Below, piece after piece: positions 42,006 to 51,108 of a stretch of 64,000 nucleotides of DNA (the stretch's first letter is position 1; every line of letters starts with the position of its first letter). The notes beneath the pieces were generated by a model. It searched no databases, was not told where the DNA came from, and was given only the letters and a program-made list of their open reading frames with translations. The stretch is from Corynebacterium mustelae (GTDB lineage: Bacteria > Actinomycetota > Actinomycetes > Mycobacteriales > Mycobacteriaceae), in NCBI RefSeq assembly GCF_001020985.1, contig NZ_CP011542.1, forward strand, positions 2,418,001-2,482,000, given 5' to 3'. A program made the translations under genes and the position numbers.

Positions 42006-42086
42006 GACGACATGTAGTAGGTAGCAGAAGTGACGAAATTGGAATAAATATATTCACAACACCTACATGTCGTCCATATTTATTCC
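42006..42086. repeat. Two interlocked inverted repeats (A-B-A'-B')
   Basis: A GACGACATGTAG (42006-42017) pairs with A' CTACATGTCGTC (42063-42074); B GGAATAAATAT (42041-42051) pairs with B' ATATTTATTCC (42076-42086). The order A-B-A'-B' means the two helices can coexist only as a pseudoknot or are alternatives. It lies in the 250-bp space between the gcvH terminator and the doxX stop, where I see no gene. Confidence 0.75.
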
Positions 42087-42176
42087 TTATGAAATTTACT
42101 AAACCAATAGCAAGAGCCGAAACATTTTGCTCGCAGAAAATTTTCGAACCCACCCCTACCATAGTCGCGGCCAGTG

Positions 42177-42536
42177 CTAGAAGAGAACGAAACCAGTGGA
42201 ACACACGGCCACAGCCAGAGAAAAAGCCAGCATGAACAAGCAGCTCAGAAAGGATGGATGTACGGTGAATCGGGCGCGCAGGTGCGCTATCAACGCACAG
42301 GTGAAATAGACTACCAACCCGCCAGCAGCGGCAACGCCAAACTCAGGGATCCACACCCCTAAGAGCAATCCAATCGCCGCTAACCCCTTTGCCACGAGCA
42401 AAGCCCAGGTCCAGTCGCTGGGAAAATTCACCCCAGCAATACATTCCCGAACAAATGCCGGCGGCTTGAGGCTCATTACAACATCGGCAGCCATAACTAC
42501 CCCTAAAGCTACAAACAACCACGATACAGCATCCAT
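42177..42536 (-). CDS. DoxX-like small membrane protein
   Basis: 119 residues with four hydrophobic segments, N terminus MDAVSWLFVALGVVMAADVVMS, and the pattern WTWALLVAKGLAAIGLLLGVWIPEFGVAAAGGLVVYF typical of DoxX-like proteins. Function in this subfamily is unclear; it lies 24 bp downstream of a tetR gene on the same strand, so it is the likely regulated partner. Confidence 0.75.
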   Translation of the reverse strand: MDAVSWLFVALGVVMAADVVMSLKPPAFVRECIAGVNFPSDWTWALLVAKGLAAIGLLLGVWIPEFGVAAAGGLVVYFTCALIAHLRARFTVHPSFLSCLFMLAFSLAVAVCSTGFVLF

Positions 42537-42560
42537 TTTTCCTCCATTACTCCTGGTTAA

Positions 42561-43106
42561 CTACATTGTTTTTCCTGTGATGGCCCGAAAATCTGCCTCG
42601 ATTTCAGCCATGAGTTCAGCAACCGTTTCCACTTTCTTCGTCGATAACGTTAAGACGATCCCCACATAGGCGTGATAACACGCGAGCGCTTGCACCCGGT
42701 TACCAGCCAACACGACTTGAAACTCTGAAATTAATTGTTCGGAAATTACGCCAAATAACTCCGTCCCCCCGCCACCCATCACGATGATTCCGCCATAGGT
42801 CCGAGCAAGGTCAATGCGGCTGATAAAGAGCTCCACAAACGGTGCAACCAGTGACAGCAATTCAGCCACCGGATCCGCACTACGAACCGGCGTGCGGCCC
42901 GCATGGATCATGCGGATATAGTGCTCAAAAACCTGCACGAGCAGTGTGTTTTTATCGCCCACTGCCATCACCGTGCCGACGCTTACTCCCGCTTCAAGCG
43001 CTATATCGCGAATAGTGGTTGCGGCGAAACCCTTTGTACACATTAGGTCATCGGCAGCCGCTATCACCCGCGCATGAGTTTCTTCTCGTTTTTTATCGCG
43101 AGACAT
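42561..43106 (-). CDS. TetR-family transcriptional regulator
   Basis: 181 residues from the ATG at 43104-43106 (MSRDKKREETHARVI). The N-terminal HTH is clear: AAATTIRDIALEAGVSVGTVMAVGDKNTLLVQVFEHY, with the usual Tyr before the last helix replaced by Val. The ligand domain is unassigned. The frame upstream contains several further ATG/GTG codons (MMMVMIM) up to 43124, so the start is ambiguous. Twin palindromes in front of it suggest autoregulation together with doxX. Confidence 0.85.
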   Translation of the reverse strand: MSRDKKREETHARVIAAADDLMCTKGFAATTIRDIALEAGVSVGTVMAVGDKNTLLVQVFEHYIRMIHAGRTPVRSADPVAELLSLVAPFVELFISRIDLARTYGGIIVMGGGGTELFGVISEQLISEFQVVLAGNRVQALACYHAYVGIVLTLSTKKVETVAELMAEIEADFRAITGKTM

Positions 43107-43132
43107 AATCATCACCATCATCACCTAAAAAC

Positions 43133-43157
43133 TGAACACGTTCACTGAACATGTTCA
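43133..43157. promoter_or_regulatory. Tandem palindromic operator in front of tetR
   Basis: TGAACACGTTCA and TGAACATGTTCA, each 12 bp, are separated by one base. Half-sites TGAAC are spaced as for TetR-family dimers. They lie 27 bp from the tetR start and about 135 bp from the lipB start, so autoregulation is likely and an effect on lipB possible. Confidence 0.7.
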
Positions 43158-43218
43158 ACATTAGCTGGTTTGAATATCAAAAGCCACCAAACCACCAACA
43201 TGACCGATACGAAAAAGC

Positions 43219-43224
43219 TACAAT
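43219..43224 (+). promoter_or_regulatory. Candidate -10 box for lipB
   Basis: TACAAT on the plus strand, about 70 bp before the lipB GTG. A poor -35 (TTGAAT near 43172) is too distant, so only the -10 is suggested. Confidence 0.3.
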
Positions 43225-43292
43225 TTCCACAGTGCGCACGTAACGGGTGCGCCTATAACGTCATGTTCCAGCGTGAAAGTGAGTGTCATACA

Positions 43293-44060
43293 GTGACCGC
43301 CCCCCGGAAACCATTCTTTCCAGCCGATCAATCTATCCGACACAGCGAAACCCCACTCGGTGTCCGGCTGTTGGGAACCATTGATTATCAGGAAGCGTGG
43401 GACCTCCAAGCAGAACTAGCCGCCAAACGCGCAGCCGATGAAATGGATGACACTGTTTTGGTGCTAGAACACCCACCGGTCTATACCGCAGGCAAGCGCA
43501 CCCAGCCAGAGGACCGCCCCACCAACGGATTACCGGTCATTGATGTTGACCGGGGCGGCCGTATCACCTGGCACGGACCGGGCCAGTTGGTCATGTATCC
43601 GATTATCAAACTTGCCGACCCCATCGACGTTGTGGATTACGTCCGACGGGTCGAAGAAGCACTGATTCAGATCGTCCGCCGCGCCGGACTTGTCGATGCA
43701 GGACGAATTCAAGGCCGCAGCGGCGTGTGGATTCCCGGCGCTACCGCAGCCGATCACCGCAAGGTTGCCGCGCTGGGTATTCGCATCACCAAGGGCGTGA
43801 GTATGCACGGTTTAGCTCTTAACTGCAACAACACCCTAGAGTATTACGAACACATCATTCCTTGTGGCATTGCAGATGCGGGCGTGACAACCTTGAGTAA
43901 AGAACTTGGCCGTGATGTCACTGTCGCCGACATGATTCAACCAGCGTTGCAAGCACTTGACGACGCCTTCTCCGGCCGTCTAGTCGTGGCAGACCATACA
44001 TTCGCCTCCGCCCCAGATCCCACCAAAATCACTGCACACAGTGGTGCGTCGAAAAGCTAA
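43293..44060 (+). CDS. lipB: Octanoyl-[acyl-carrier protein]:protein transferase
   Basis: 255 residues. Transfers octanoate from ACP to lipoyl domains of E2 and GcvH. Active-site Cys about 191 in [11 protein letters not shown], Lys in [17 protein letters not shown], and the signature [18 protein letters not shown] chose GTG 43293 because the product then begins with [15 protein letters not shown], as in C. glutamicum LipB; the frame is open from 43170. The last codons (encoding GASKS) are formed by a GTCGAAAAGC copy, suggesting a 3' end reshaped by that element. lipA follows after 61 bp. Confidence 0.93.
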   Translation: MTAPRKPFFPADQSIRHSETPLGVRLLGTIDYQEAWDLQAELAAKRAADEMDDTVLVLEHPPVYTAGKRTQPEDRPTNGLPVIDVDRGGRITWHGPGQLVMYPIIKLADPIDVVDYVRRVEEALIQIVRRAGLVDAGRIQGRSGVWIPGATAADHRKVAALGIRITKGVSMHGLALNCNNTLEYYEHIIPCGIADAGVTTLSKELGRDVTVADMIQPALQALDDAFSGRLVVADHTFASAPDPTKITAHSGASKS

Positions 44061-44121
44061 GCCTTAAGCGGTTAGATTCATTGTTCGCCATTTTTCGCAA
44101 CCTTGAGTACATTTCTTAAGT

Positions 44122-45168
44122 GTGACTACAGCACCAAAAGCACGTAAACCGCTTCGCATTGAAATCCGGAATGCGGAAACCCCAATCGAAGCGAAACCAC
44201 GGTGGATTCGCACCTCGGTAAAAACCGGTCCGGAATACCAAGACATTAAAAAACGCGTCGCTGGTTCCGGCTTACATACGGTCTGCCAGGAAGCAGGTTG
44301 CCCCAATATCCACGAATGCTGGGAATCGCGGGAAGCCACGTTTCTCATCGGCGGCGCAAATTGCTCCCGGCGGTGCGACTTCTGCCAGATTAACTCGGCC
44401 AAACCTGAGCCTCTTGACCGGGACGAACCCCGGCGAGTCGCTGAATCGGTGCGGGAAATGGAGCTTAATTATTCCACCATCACCGGCGTTACCCGCGATG
44501 ATCTCGATGACGAAGGCGCGTGGCTATACGCCGAGGTGGTGCGCAAAATCCACGAACTTAACCCGCACACCGGTGTAGAGAACCTCACTCCTGATTTTTC
44601 TGGTCGACCTGAATTACTACAACAAGTTTTCGAGGCACGACCGGAGGTATTCGCGCACAATCTCGAAACGGTACCTCGGATTTTCAAACGTATCCGGCCC
44701 GCGTTCCGCTACGATCGTTCCCTTGATGTTATCCGGCAAGCCCGCGACTTCGGTCTTGTTACCAAATCGAACCTGATCTTGGGCATGGGCGAAACCGTGG
44801 CGGAAATCCGCGATGCTTTGACCGATCTGCATTCCGCCGGCTGCGACATCATCACCATTACCCAATATTTGCGGCCCGGCCCGATGTATCATCCGATTGA
44901 CCGGTGGGTAAAACCAGAGGAATTCATTGAGCACCGCGACTTCGCCTATGAGCTAGGCTTTGGTGCCGTGATGGCTGGACCGTTGGTGCGATCGTCATAT
45001 CGTGCAGGCAAGCTTTATGCCGAGGCACTTGCTGCCAGAGGTGAACAATTGCCAGAAAACTTAAGTCACCTTGCGGAAACCGCACAAGGCTCCACCGCGC
45101 AGGAAGCATCAACTCTCCTGGATCGCTACGGTGCATCTGCGGATACCCCTGTTGTTTCTTCTCGGTAA
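44122..45168 (+). CDS. lipA: Lipoyl synthase
   Basis: 348-residue radical SAM enzyme that inserts two sulfurs into octanoyl groups. Both [4Fe-4S] sites are visible: the auxiliary cluster Cys 55, 60 and 66 ([12 protein letters not shown]) and the radical SAM CX3CX2C at 81, 85 and 88 (CSRRCDFC). The conserved C-terminal RSSYRAG is present. GTG start. It operates after LipB on sucB- and gcvH-encoded proteins. Confidence 0.96.
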   Translation: MTTAPKARKPLRIEIRNAETPIEAKPRWIRTSVKTGPEYQDIKKRVAGSGLHTVCQEAGCPNIHECWESREATFLIGGANCSRRCDFCQINSAKPEPLDRDEPRRVAESVREMELNYSTITGVTRDDLDDEGAWLYAEVVRKIHELNPHTGVENLTPDFSGRPELLQQVFEARPEVFAHNLETVPRIFKRIRPAFRYDRSLDVIRQARDFGLVTKSNLILGMGETVAEIRDALTDLHSAGCDIITITQYLRPGPMYHPIDRWVKPEEFIEHRDFAYELGFGAVMAGPLVRSSYRAGKLYAEALAARGEQLPENLSHLAETAQGSTAQEASTLLDRYGASADTPVVSSR

Positions 45169-45184
45169 ACTTCTTAAATCTTAA

Positions 45185-45220
45185 AAGCCGCAGCTTGGTT
45201 ATGTACCCCGGCTGCGGCTT
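45185..45220. terminator. Terminator of lipB-lipA
   Basis: AAGCCGCAGC / GCTGCGGCTT arms of 10 bp, 16-base loop, 16 bp after the lipA stop. The T tract is weak (CTTAGGTT). Confidence 0.7.
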
Positions 45221-45270
45221 AGGTTATAGTCCAATTCCATTTATCGCATCCCCCAACTAAGGTAATGAGC

Positions 45271-46056
45271 ATGGCTGTTGACAACAAGCAGGCGGCAAAA
45301 GCCGCGAAGAAGGAAGAACGTGCGGCGAAACGCGCCGCACGCCGCCAAAATTGGGCGCAGATTTGGCAAGCATTCAAAATTCAAAAGGAACAGGATAAAT
45401 TACTTGTTCCGTTGATGCTGCTGTCCGTTTTCGGCACTGGTTTAGTGTTCTTCCTTATCGGGTTGCTGTGGAACGGCCAATGGTTCATGCTCGTTACTGG
45501 CCTGCTATTGGGTATTGCGGTGGCGATGTGGGTTTTCAGCCGCAGGCTGCAAAACAGTGTCTATGATCGGGCATCTGATCAACCCGGTGCCGCGGGCTGG
45601 GCATTAGAAAACCTCCGCTCTGGTTTCGGTGTGGCATGGCGCACTAAAGCTGCTGTTGCTTCTACTACCCACATGGACTTCGTGCACCGCGTCGTCGGCG
45701 TTTGCGGTATTGTCTTGGTTGGTGAGGGGGAAGCACACCGGCTCAAGCCACTATTTGAACAACAAAAGAAACGGATCAATCGACTCGCCCCTGGTGTTCC
45801 GGTATCCACTTTGATCGTTGGCGAGGGAGAAGGTCAGGTTCCGTTGCGGAAACTACAATCCACCATGGTCAAGATGAACCGCAAGTACAACAAGAACGAG
45901 GTATACGAAATCGCCGCGCGTATTGAGGCCATGGACGCCGCCGATCAGCATAAAGCGGCTGGGCTTCCCAAAGGTCCACTGCCTAAGGGCGGCAAAGTAT
46001 CCGGCATGAATCGCCGGGCACGGCGCACCGCAGAGCGGCAGAAAAAAGCCAAGTAG
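45271..46056 (+). CDS. DUF4191 membrane protein
   Basis: 261 residues: Lys/Ala/Glu-rich N-terminal helix (KQAAKAAKKEERAAKRAAR), two transmembrane helices (about 49-68 and 74-93), then a cytoplasmic domain with GVCGIVLVGEGEAHRLKPLFEQQ and a basic tail. Member of the actinobacterial DUF4191 family (Rv2219 position); no function known. ATG 45271 or 45265 may be the start; both are close to AAGG. Confidence 0.82.
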   Translation: MAVDNKQAAKAAKKEERAAKRAARRQNWAQIWQAFKIQKEQDKLLVPLMLLSVFGTGLVFFLIGLLWNGQWFMLVTGLLLGIAVAMWVFSRRLQNSVYDRASDQPGAAGWALENLRSGFGVAWRTKAAVASTTHMDFVHRVVGVCGIVLVGEGEAHRLKPLFEQQKKRINRLAPGVPVSTLIVGEGEGQVPLRKLQSTMVKMNRKYNKNEVYEIAARIEAMDAADQHKAAGLPKGPLPKGGKVSGMNRRARRTAERQKKAK

Positions 46057-46067
46057 CCGACAACCCT

Positions 46068-46109
46068 AAAAGCCTGCGCGAACTATGTGCGATAGTCGCG
46101 CAGGCTTTT
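46068..46109. terminator. Terminator, bidirectional
   Basis: Exact 14-bp arms AAAAGCCTGCGCGA / TCGCGCAGGCTTTT with a 14-base loop and T5 downstream; between the convergent DUF4191 and RDD genes. Confidence 0.9.
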
Positions 46110-46142
46110 TGCTGTGACCAATTGGCTGGGGAATCAGTACAA

Positions 46143-46616
46143 TTAGCCGAGAATGACAGCGGTTCCGGTTGCCCTATCGTGCATTCCCCGACCGTCGGTG
46201 TCCACCATTGCAGCCGGCAACACGAAGATGGTGAACAGGGTTCGGGCTATCGCCCGAACAAGCCCCACTCGGGCGTTCCTGTCATCGACACGCGCAACCC
46301 CCATCCCCAACCAAGCCTGCCCTGGGGTGCGGGCGAAGATCGCCACTGAGGAAATGCCTAGGATAACGAACAGAATCAGTGTGAGGGTGGCCACACCCCC
46401 TAGGGCGTTGGTGAACATGTGAATGAAACCAGCCACGATCCAGCACATCACCCAATCGATTAAAACTCCAACGCTGCGGCGGGCGACTGAGGCCAATGCG
46501 CCCGGTCCTTCTTTCGGGAGTCCCAATTTTTCACCAGGCCAACGCCCCGGACCACCATCACCATATTCTGCTGGGATCTCTGGGCCATCAAGCCAGCTTC
46601 TTTTGCTTTTCGCCAT
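46143..46616 (-). CDS. RDD-family membrane protein
   Basis: 157 residues from the ATG at 46614-46616 (MAKSKRSWLDGPEIPAEY). RDD signature region VARRSVGVLIDWVMCW, two to three transmembrane helices, and TPGQAWLGMGVARVDDRNARVGLVRAIAR, which is typical of RDD proteins. Corresponds to Rv2219A upstream of glnA. Function unknown; possibly transport or an envelope role. Confidence 0.82.
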   Translation of the reverse strand: MAKSKRSWLDGPEIPAEYGDGGPGRWPGEKLGLPKEGPGALASVARRSVGVLIDWVMCWIVAGFIHMFTNALGGVATLTLILFVILGISSVAIFARTPGQAWLGMGVARVDDRNARVGLVRAIARTLFTIFVLPAAMVDTDGRGMHDRATGTAVILG

Positions 46617-46791
46617 GACTACCAATCTAGCTGGTATCAGTGGTTTTCTCTGCACCAAGAAATTGGGGCGACTACAGACAGTCGTTTTTGGTGGCGTACC
46701 GGTGCGTGAGTTAACATTTTATGTGCTTCTTTGGCAAGTTATAGGTGTCATTGCAGCTTGATGGCGCTTAAGCTACCAAAGAACATTCACC

Positions 46792-46797
46792 TACAAT
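46792..46797 (+). promoter_or_regulatory. Candidate -10 box of glnA
   Basis: TACAAT, 36 bp upstream of the GTG start. No clear -35 and no convincing AmtR box were found. Confidence 0.35.
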
Positions 46798-46833
46798 CAA
46801 GCGGTAAGTAATTTGCCCATATGAGGAGTAACC

Positions 46834-48270
46834 GTGGCCTTTCACTCAGCCGACGAGGTACTGAAATTTATCACCGATGAAAATGTCGAGTTTGTAGACG
46901 TCCGGTTCACGGATGTACCAGGTAGTGAGCAGCATTTCACCATACCCGCTAGCATTCTCGATGAAGACACCATCGCCGAAGGCCTAGCGTTCGACGGTTC
47001 CTCCATTCGCGGTTTCACCTCCATTGACGAATCCGATATGGCGCTGATCCCGGACTTGGCAACCGCCCAGCTTGACCCATTCCGTCGAGCGAAAACTCTC
47101 AACATCAAGTTTTTCGTGGCCGACCCGTTTACCCAAGAACCATTCAGCCGTGATCCGCGCACCGTAGCATTGAAAGCGGAAGAGTACCTAGCCTCCACTG
47201 GTATTGCCGATACCTGCTATTTTGGTGCCGAAGCCGAGTTCTATCTTTTCGATTCTGTACGTTACGCCACCGAATCCAATGCTGGTTTTTACGAAGTGGA
47301 TTCCGATGAAGGCTGGTGGAACCGGGGCGCAGAAACCAATCTTGATGGTTCACTCAACCGGGGCTATAAAAACCGGATGAAAGGCGGATACTTCCCAGTT
47401 CCCCCGTATGACCAAACCCAAGATGTTCGCGACGAAATGACTCGGGTGCTCGCCGAATCTGATTTTCAGATCGAACGTTTTCACCACGAGTGCGGCACAG
47501 GCGGCCAGCAGGAAATCAATTACCGGTTTAACACCTTGTTGCACGCTGCCGACGACTTGCAAACCTTCAAGTACATCGTTAAAAACGTCGCATACCGTAA
47601 TGGCAAGACCGTAACGTTCATGCCTAAGCCGCTTGCGGGTGATAACGGTTCCGGCATGCATGCGCACCAATCGCTGTGGAAAGACGGAAAGCCACTTTTC
47701 CACGACGAATCTGGCTATGCTGGACTTTCCGACATCGCGCGCTATTACATCGGCGGTATTTTGCACCACGCTGGCGCGGTTTTAGCTTTTACCAACCCAA
47801 CGTTGAATTCTTATCACCGATTGGTACCGGGCTTTGAAGCCCCCATCAACCTGGTGTACTCGCAGCGTAACCGTTCAGCAGCGATCCGTATCCCCATCAC
47901 CGGTTCCAACCCTAAAGCTAAGCGGATTGAGTTCCGCGCGCCGGACCCGTCTGGCAACCCCTATTTCGGTTTCGCCGCGATGATGCTCGCAGGTCTTGAC
48001 GGAATTAAAAACCGCATTGAACCGCATGCACCAGTGGATAAGGACCTTTATGAGTTGCCGCCGGAGGAAGCTGCTTCCATTCCGCAGGCTCCTACTTCTC
48101 TTGAAGCATCTTTGCAAGCGTTGTCGGAAAACCACGACTTCCTCACCGATACCGGCGTTTTCAGCGAGGATTTGATCGACACTTACATCAAGCTCAAGTA
48201 CGACCGGGAAATAAACCCGGTACGGCTCCGGCCAACTCCACAAGAGTTCGAGTTGTATTTCGACTGCTAA
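46834..48270 (+). CDS. glnA: Glutamine synthetase type I
   Basis: 478-residue dodecameric GS that assimilates ammonia. Features: FDGSSIRGF, the metal-site [37 protein letters not shown], and the adenylylation site [11 protein letters not shown] with Tyr at about 406, so GlnE-type adenylylation control (GSI-beta) is expected. GTG start with GAGGAG upstream. Downstream, a weak hairpin GTGGGG/CCCCAC (48310-48335) carries a GCTTTTCGAC decamer in its loop. Confidence 0.97.
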   Translation: MAFHSADEVLKFITDENVEFVDVRFTDVPGSEQHFTIPASILDEDTIAEGLAFDGSSIRGFTSIDESDMALIPDLATAQLDPFRRAKTLNIKFFVADPFTQEPFSRDPRTVALKAEEYLASTGIADTCYFGAEAEFYLFDSVRYATESNAGFYEVDSDEGWWNRGAETNLDGSLNRGYKNRMKGGYFPVPPYDQTQDVRDEMTRVLAESDFQIERFHHECGTGGQQEINYRFNTLLHAADDLQTFKYIVKNVAYRNGKTVTFMPKPLAGDNGSGMHAHQSLWKDGKPLFHDESGYAGLSDIARYYIGGILHHAGAVLAFTNPTLNSYHRLVPGFEAPINLVYSQRNRSAAIRIPITGSNPKAKRIEFRAPDPSGNPYFGFAAMMLAGLDGIKNRIEPHAPVDKDLYELPPEEAASIPQAPTSLEASLQALSENHDFLTDTGVFSEDLIDTYIKLKYDREINPVRLRPTPQEFELYFDC

Positions 48271-48398
48271 TCGCTGCGCAATTTTGCTACCCTGCGGGCA
48301 CTAACGCTCGTGGGGTTTGCTTTTCGACGCCCCACCTTCGCATAATGATTACCGTCCCGCTTGGTATCTGCTCTTGACGCTGCGTATAGTAGCTTTTC

Positions 48399-48737
48399 AT
48401 GACTGATCTGTTGCCACCATGCCCGGAATGTTCGTCGGAATACACCTATGAAATGCCACCACTTTTGGTTTGTCCTGAATGCGCTAACGAATGGTCGGTG
48501 GAGGAAGCCGAAGCCGAGAACGTGATTTACGATTCAGTGGGAAATCCTCTGGCGGATGGCGACGACGTGACTGTGGTAAAAACGTTGAAGGTAAAAGGCG
48601 CGAGCCAACCGATTAAATCCGGCACCAAAGTTCGTTCAATCCGGCTCGTTCAAGGAGTCGGCGACCACGATATAGAATGCAAAATTCCTGGTTTCGGGGC
48701 AATGCAATTGAAATCCAGCGTGGTGAAGAAAGCATAA
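48399..48737 (+). CDS. PhnA-like zinc-ribbon protein
   Basis: 112 residues with an N-terminal zinc ribbon (CPEC at 8-11 and CPEC at about 26-29) and the conserved PhnA/YjdM C-terminal domain ([20 protein letters not shown] and the final [10 protein letters not shown]). Despite the name there is no established role in phosphonate use for this family. The stop codon lies inside the left arm of the terminator. Confidence 0.85.
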   Translation: MTDLLPPCPECSSEYTYEMPPLLVCPECANEWSVEEAEAENVIYDSVGNPLADGDDVTVVKTLKVKGASQPIKSGTKVRSIRLVQGVGDHDIECKIPGFGAMQLKSSVVKKA

Positions 48738-48776
48738 ATAATCCTGGTAGAACAATGGTGTTCTACCAGGATTATT
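48737..48776. terminator. Perfect 18-bp hairpin terminator, bidirectional
   Basis: Arms 48737-48754 and 48759-48776 are exact complements with the loop ATGG. It serves the PhnA-like gene on the plus strand and the secreted protein gene on the minus strand. Confidence 0.92.
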
Positions 48777-48801
48777 AGTTATCGTAGCTGTTATAAGTCT
48801 G

Positions 48802-49734
48802 CTATCGATTCAATAATGCGGCTAACGGTGGGAAGATCTTAGCCAACATGGGAGCGGCAACTGCGATCAAACCAATGAGACCAGCAATAGCTGCAGCAAC
48901 AATGCCAGCGATTACAGGTTTTGAGGAACCTTTGTCGGTAGGTTCTTTCTTGTCACCTGGTTGCTCACTTGGTTTTTGGTTCTGAGTTCTGCCTGGTTGG
49001 GTTTGACTAGCGGAGGTTTCGTTACCACGGGTTGGCATACTCTGCGCCTCTAGCTCTTTAGCCTTGGTCTGGCAATCCAAAAGTGCCTTCAATACTGGCG
49101 CATTTGAAGCCTCGGTCCATTTCAGGATTACCCGGTACGCTTCAATACCCTGTACATAGTTTTTAGCGCCCTGGCCCATCTCAGCGGCTTTCACGATTGC
49201 TTTCAGCTCTTCAATGGGCTTATTTTTCTCGGCATAGAGCTCTGCTGCGCCGAGAGCCGAATTGCCTTTAGTTTGTAAATCATCATAGATTTTCTGACGC
49301 TGTACCGCGTCAAATTCTTCCCCTGTTGCGCCCGCAGCCAGGTAGACATCGGAAAGCGCCTTGAGCAGATCTTCTTTTTCTTGATTATTGAATCCCTGTG
49401 CGTCGAGTACTTCATCAAGAGGCTTTCGCAACTCTGCGTTGTCTGTTCCTACCCAATCATGAAACTCATCGACCTCGATTCCCAATCGATCGGCTACTGT
49501 AAAGAACGCAATGTTTGAGTAGCTTCCCAGTTCTGCGGCCACAGCTTTTTCTTTTTCTGGGATTACCGTGGTCTTATAGTCCGAATAAGAGCACACGACG
49601 ACACGATTATTACTCTGTGTTACAGTGACATCAGAGGAGACATATTCCTCATAAGCTTTAGCTGGCACAGTTCCACTTAGACCCACTGCAGCTATGCACG
49701 AAGCAGCAAGGATCAGTCGCAAATTCTTAGGCAT
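48802..49734 (-). CDS. Secreted protein with C-terminal membrane anchor
   Basis: 310 residues from the ATG at 49732-49734, which has AGAAAGG upstream; the frame is open to 49785. Signal peptide (MPKNLRLILAASCIAAVGL, cleavage near PAKA-YEE), a mostly helical, acidic ectodomain with two Cys (VVCSYSD and LLDCQTK) that may form a disulfide, a low-complexity Thr/Gln/Lys/Pro linker (about 235-265) and a Gly/Ala/Ile-rich hydrophobic helix (about 270-300) ending AALLNR. I do not recognise the family. Same overall design as the protein at 52735-54237. It marks the start of the accessory region. Confidence 0.78.
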   Translation of the reverse strand: MPKNLRLILAASCIAAVGLSGTVPAKAYEEYVSSDVTVTQSNNRVVVCSYSDYKTTVIPEKEKAVAAELGSYSNIAFFTVADRLGIEVDEFHDWVGTDNAELRKPLDEVLDAQGFNNQEKEDLLKALSDVYLAAGATGEEFDAVQRQKIYDDLQTKGNSALGAAELYAEKNKPIEELKAIVKAAEMGQGAKNYVQGIEAYRVILKWTEASNAPVLKALLDCQTKAKELEAQSMPTRGNETSASQTQPGRTQNQKPSEQPGDKKEPTDKGSSKPVIAGIVAAAIAGLIGLIAVAAPMLAKIFPPLAALLNR

Positions 49735-49961
49735 TACGCAAACCTTTCTAGGGTTAAGCTTAAATTTAATTAATATATTAGTCACAATTGAGTCACATTA
49801 CGCAAATCAGCAAACTCTTTAACAAAGACGTAACGGTGAAACTTCGAATCTCAAAATCGTCGCGTAATTGTGATCTTATTGATTACATATTCCTGAACTT
49901 AAATGGGCGTCGCTCCTGGAAAGTGGATATGTTTGTTGTGGTTGGTGGTTGTGATTGTAGT

Positions 49962-50409
49962 TTAAGCTGCGTGGGCTTCGTAGGTGTTCGGGGCGAGGTA
50001 TCCGCAGTGACTGTGTCTACGTGGGTGGCGTGAAGTTGTGGTGAACCAGATCGGGAAACAGGTAATGATTCTTTTTCCGAATTGTGGTTTTCACCTTGCG
50101 TTTTTACTAAATCCCTGCAATCCCAACGTTTTCATGATCCGTGCGACACGCTTATGGTTAACAGGGCCGCAATCATACACATCAGATAAGTTCCGCAGCG
50201 ATACGCTTGGCACCATAACACCCATTAGAACGATCAAAGATCGCACGAATACACACAGCCAGCAAGCTATCCTGAAGGATTTTTGCATCCCGTTTGTTCT
50301 TCGTGTTGCACCATTTGTAGTACGAGGATCGGTTGATATCAAGGACCTGACACATCCGCTTCACCGAGTACTCGGTGTGGTGGTCATAGACAAACTGGAA
50401 GCGGATCAC
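49962..50409 (-). pseudogene. IS3-family orfB, frameshifted and lacking the DDE core
   Basis: N-terminal part reads MIRFQFVYDHHTEYSVKRMC...GCYGAKRIAAELI to 50182, continues after a frameshift with DCGPVNHKRVARIMKTLGLQG, then PDLVHHNF, and joins directly to the C-terminal sequence RRHSHCGYLAPNTYEAHAA. About 150 codons containing the catalytic residues are absent, consistent with an internal deletion. Confidence 0.8.
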
Positions 50410-50735
50410 CAGTTTGTCTCTTCTGCGAAATATTTTGCAGCCTTACGCAAAATGTCGCGTTCTTCCAGAACTTTATCGAGTTCTTTATGCAACCGTCGGT
50501 TTTCCTGCTCTAACTGCTGGATACGGTCTGTTTCACTGGTGTTTTTCTCGTGCTGAGGTTTCTTGTACGAACCTCGTGTGCGATTGCCTTTGCCCATAGC
50601 TTTCACCCATCCAAGTAATGTCGAACGATTCACGCCGAGCTGGTCTGATACTTCCAACAGCGTCAAGTCTAAGTTGTTCTCGTAAAACGCAACCGCATCA
50701 CGCTTGAACTGCTTCGGATAATGCGAAGCCATCAA
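50406..50735 (-). CDS. IS3-family OrfA (HTH protein)
   Basis: 109 residues: N-terminal HTH (YPKQFKRDAVAFYENN and LEVSDQLGVNRSTLLGWVKAMG) and a C-terminal leucine-zipper-like coiled coil (IQQLEQENRRLHKELDKVLEERDILRKAAKYFAEE). Intact, but its partner orfB is broken, so no active transposase can be made from this copy. It overlaps the orfB start. Confidence 0.88.
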   Translation of the reverse strand: MMASHYPKQFKRDAVAFYENNLDLTLLEVSDQLGVNRSTLLGWVKAMGKGNRTRGSYKKPQHEKNTSETDRIQQLEQENRRLHKELDKVLEERDILRKAAKYFAEETNW

Positions 50736-50879
50736 AGACTACCTTCCCCACCACACAGACGGAATATCAAGTGCCCACCAAACAAAGGTCAGGTCCAATT
50801 TGGCTCATCCGTGGGGTTAGCCTGGGGTGTCACGATTCTTGTTGGCGGGGAAACACTTTTACGACAAGGATGGAGAATT

Positions 50880-51032
50880 ATGCCAAAGGCAATTTCTGAG
50901 CAATACAAACAGCAGTGCGTTGATGCGGTGCTAGTTCTGGGTAAGACACGAGAGCAAGTCTCTCGGGAATACGAAGTGTCAACGTCAGCGTTAGGGCGTT
51001 GGCTGGCTAAAGCTAGGGGAACTGAAGGTACA
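50880..51032 (+). pseudogene. IS3-type orfA fragment, 3' truncated
   Basis: About 50 codons of an HTH transposase protein (MPKAISEQYKQQCVDAVLVLG, then REQVSREYEVSTSALGRWLAKA) preceded by a GGAG Shine-Dalgarno. It is cut off by the terminal sequence of an IS256-type element at 51033. A different element from the neighbouring IS3 remnant by sequence. Confidence 0.7.
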
Positions 51033-51108
51033 GAGAGTGTCTAATGGTTTGTGTGTGAGGGTTCGACTCACATGAGGAGATAAGCCAAAATGACCAGTGT
51101 GGCACGTA
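51033..51108 (+). mobile_element. IS256-type left end fragment
   Basis: Begins GAGAGTGTCTAATGG and includes the first codons of a transposase (MTSVAR, ATG at 51090). The same sequence occurs in opposite orientation at 56650-56724 with few differences. Everything after codon 6 is replaced by IS21 istA sequence. Confidence 0.75.

Larger units (their letters stand above)
49924..50797 (-). mobile_element. IS3-family element, internally deleted remnant
   Basis: Approximate limits, set by TGGACC...-type ends (GGTCAGGTCCA at 50787-50797; TGGATATGTTTG at 49924). Contains an intact orfA, a frameshifted orfB N terminus and the orfB C-terminal tail (HCGYLAPNTYEAHAA, stop 49962-49964), but the part encoding the DDE catalytic core is missing. 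About 870 bp where an intact element would be about 1.2-1.3 kb. Confidence 0.75.

Noticed and set aside
46659..46833. AmtR box upstream of glnA
   Set aside because: No sequence close enough to the CTAT-N6-ATAG pattern; only a weak half-site-like TTATAG.
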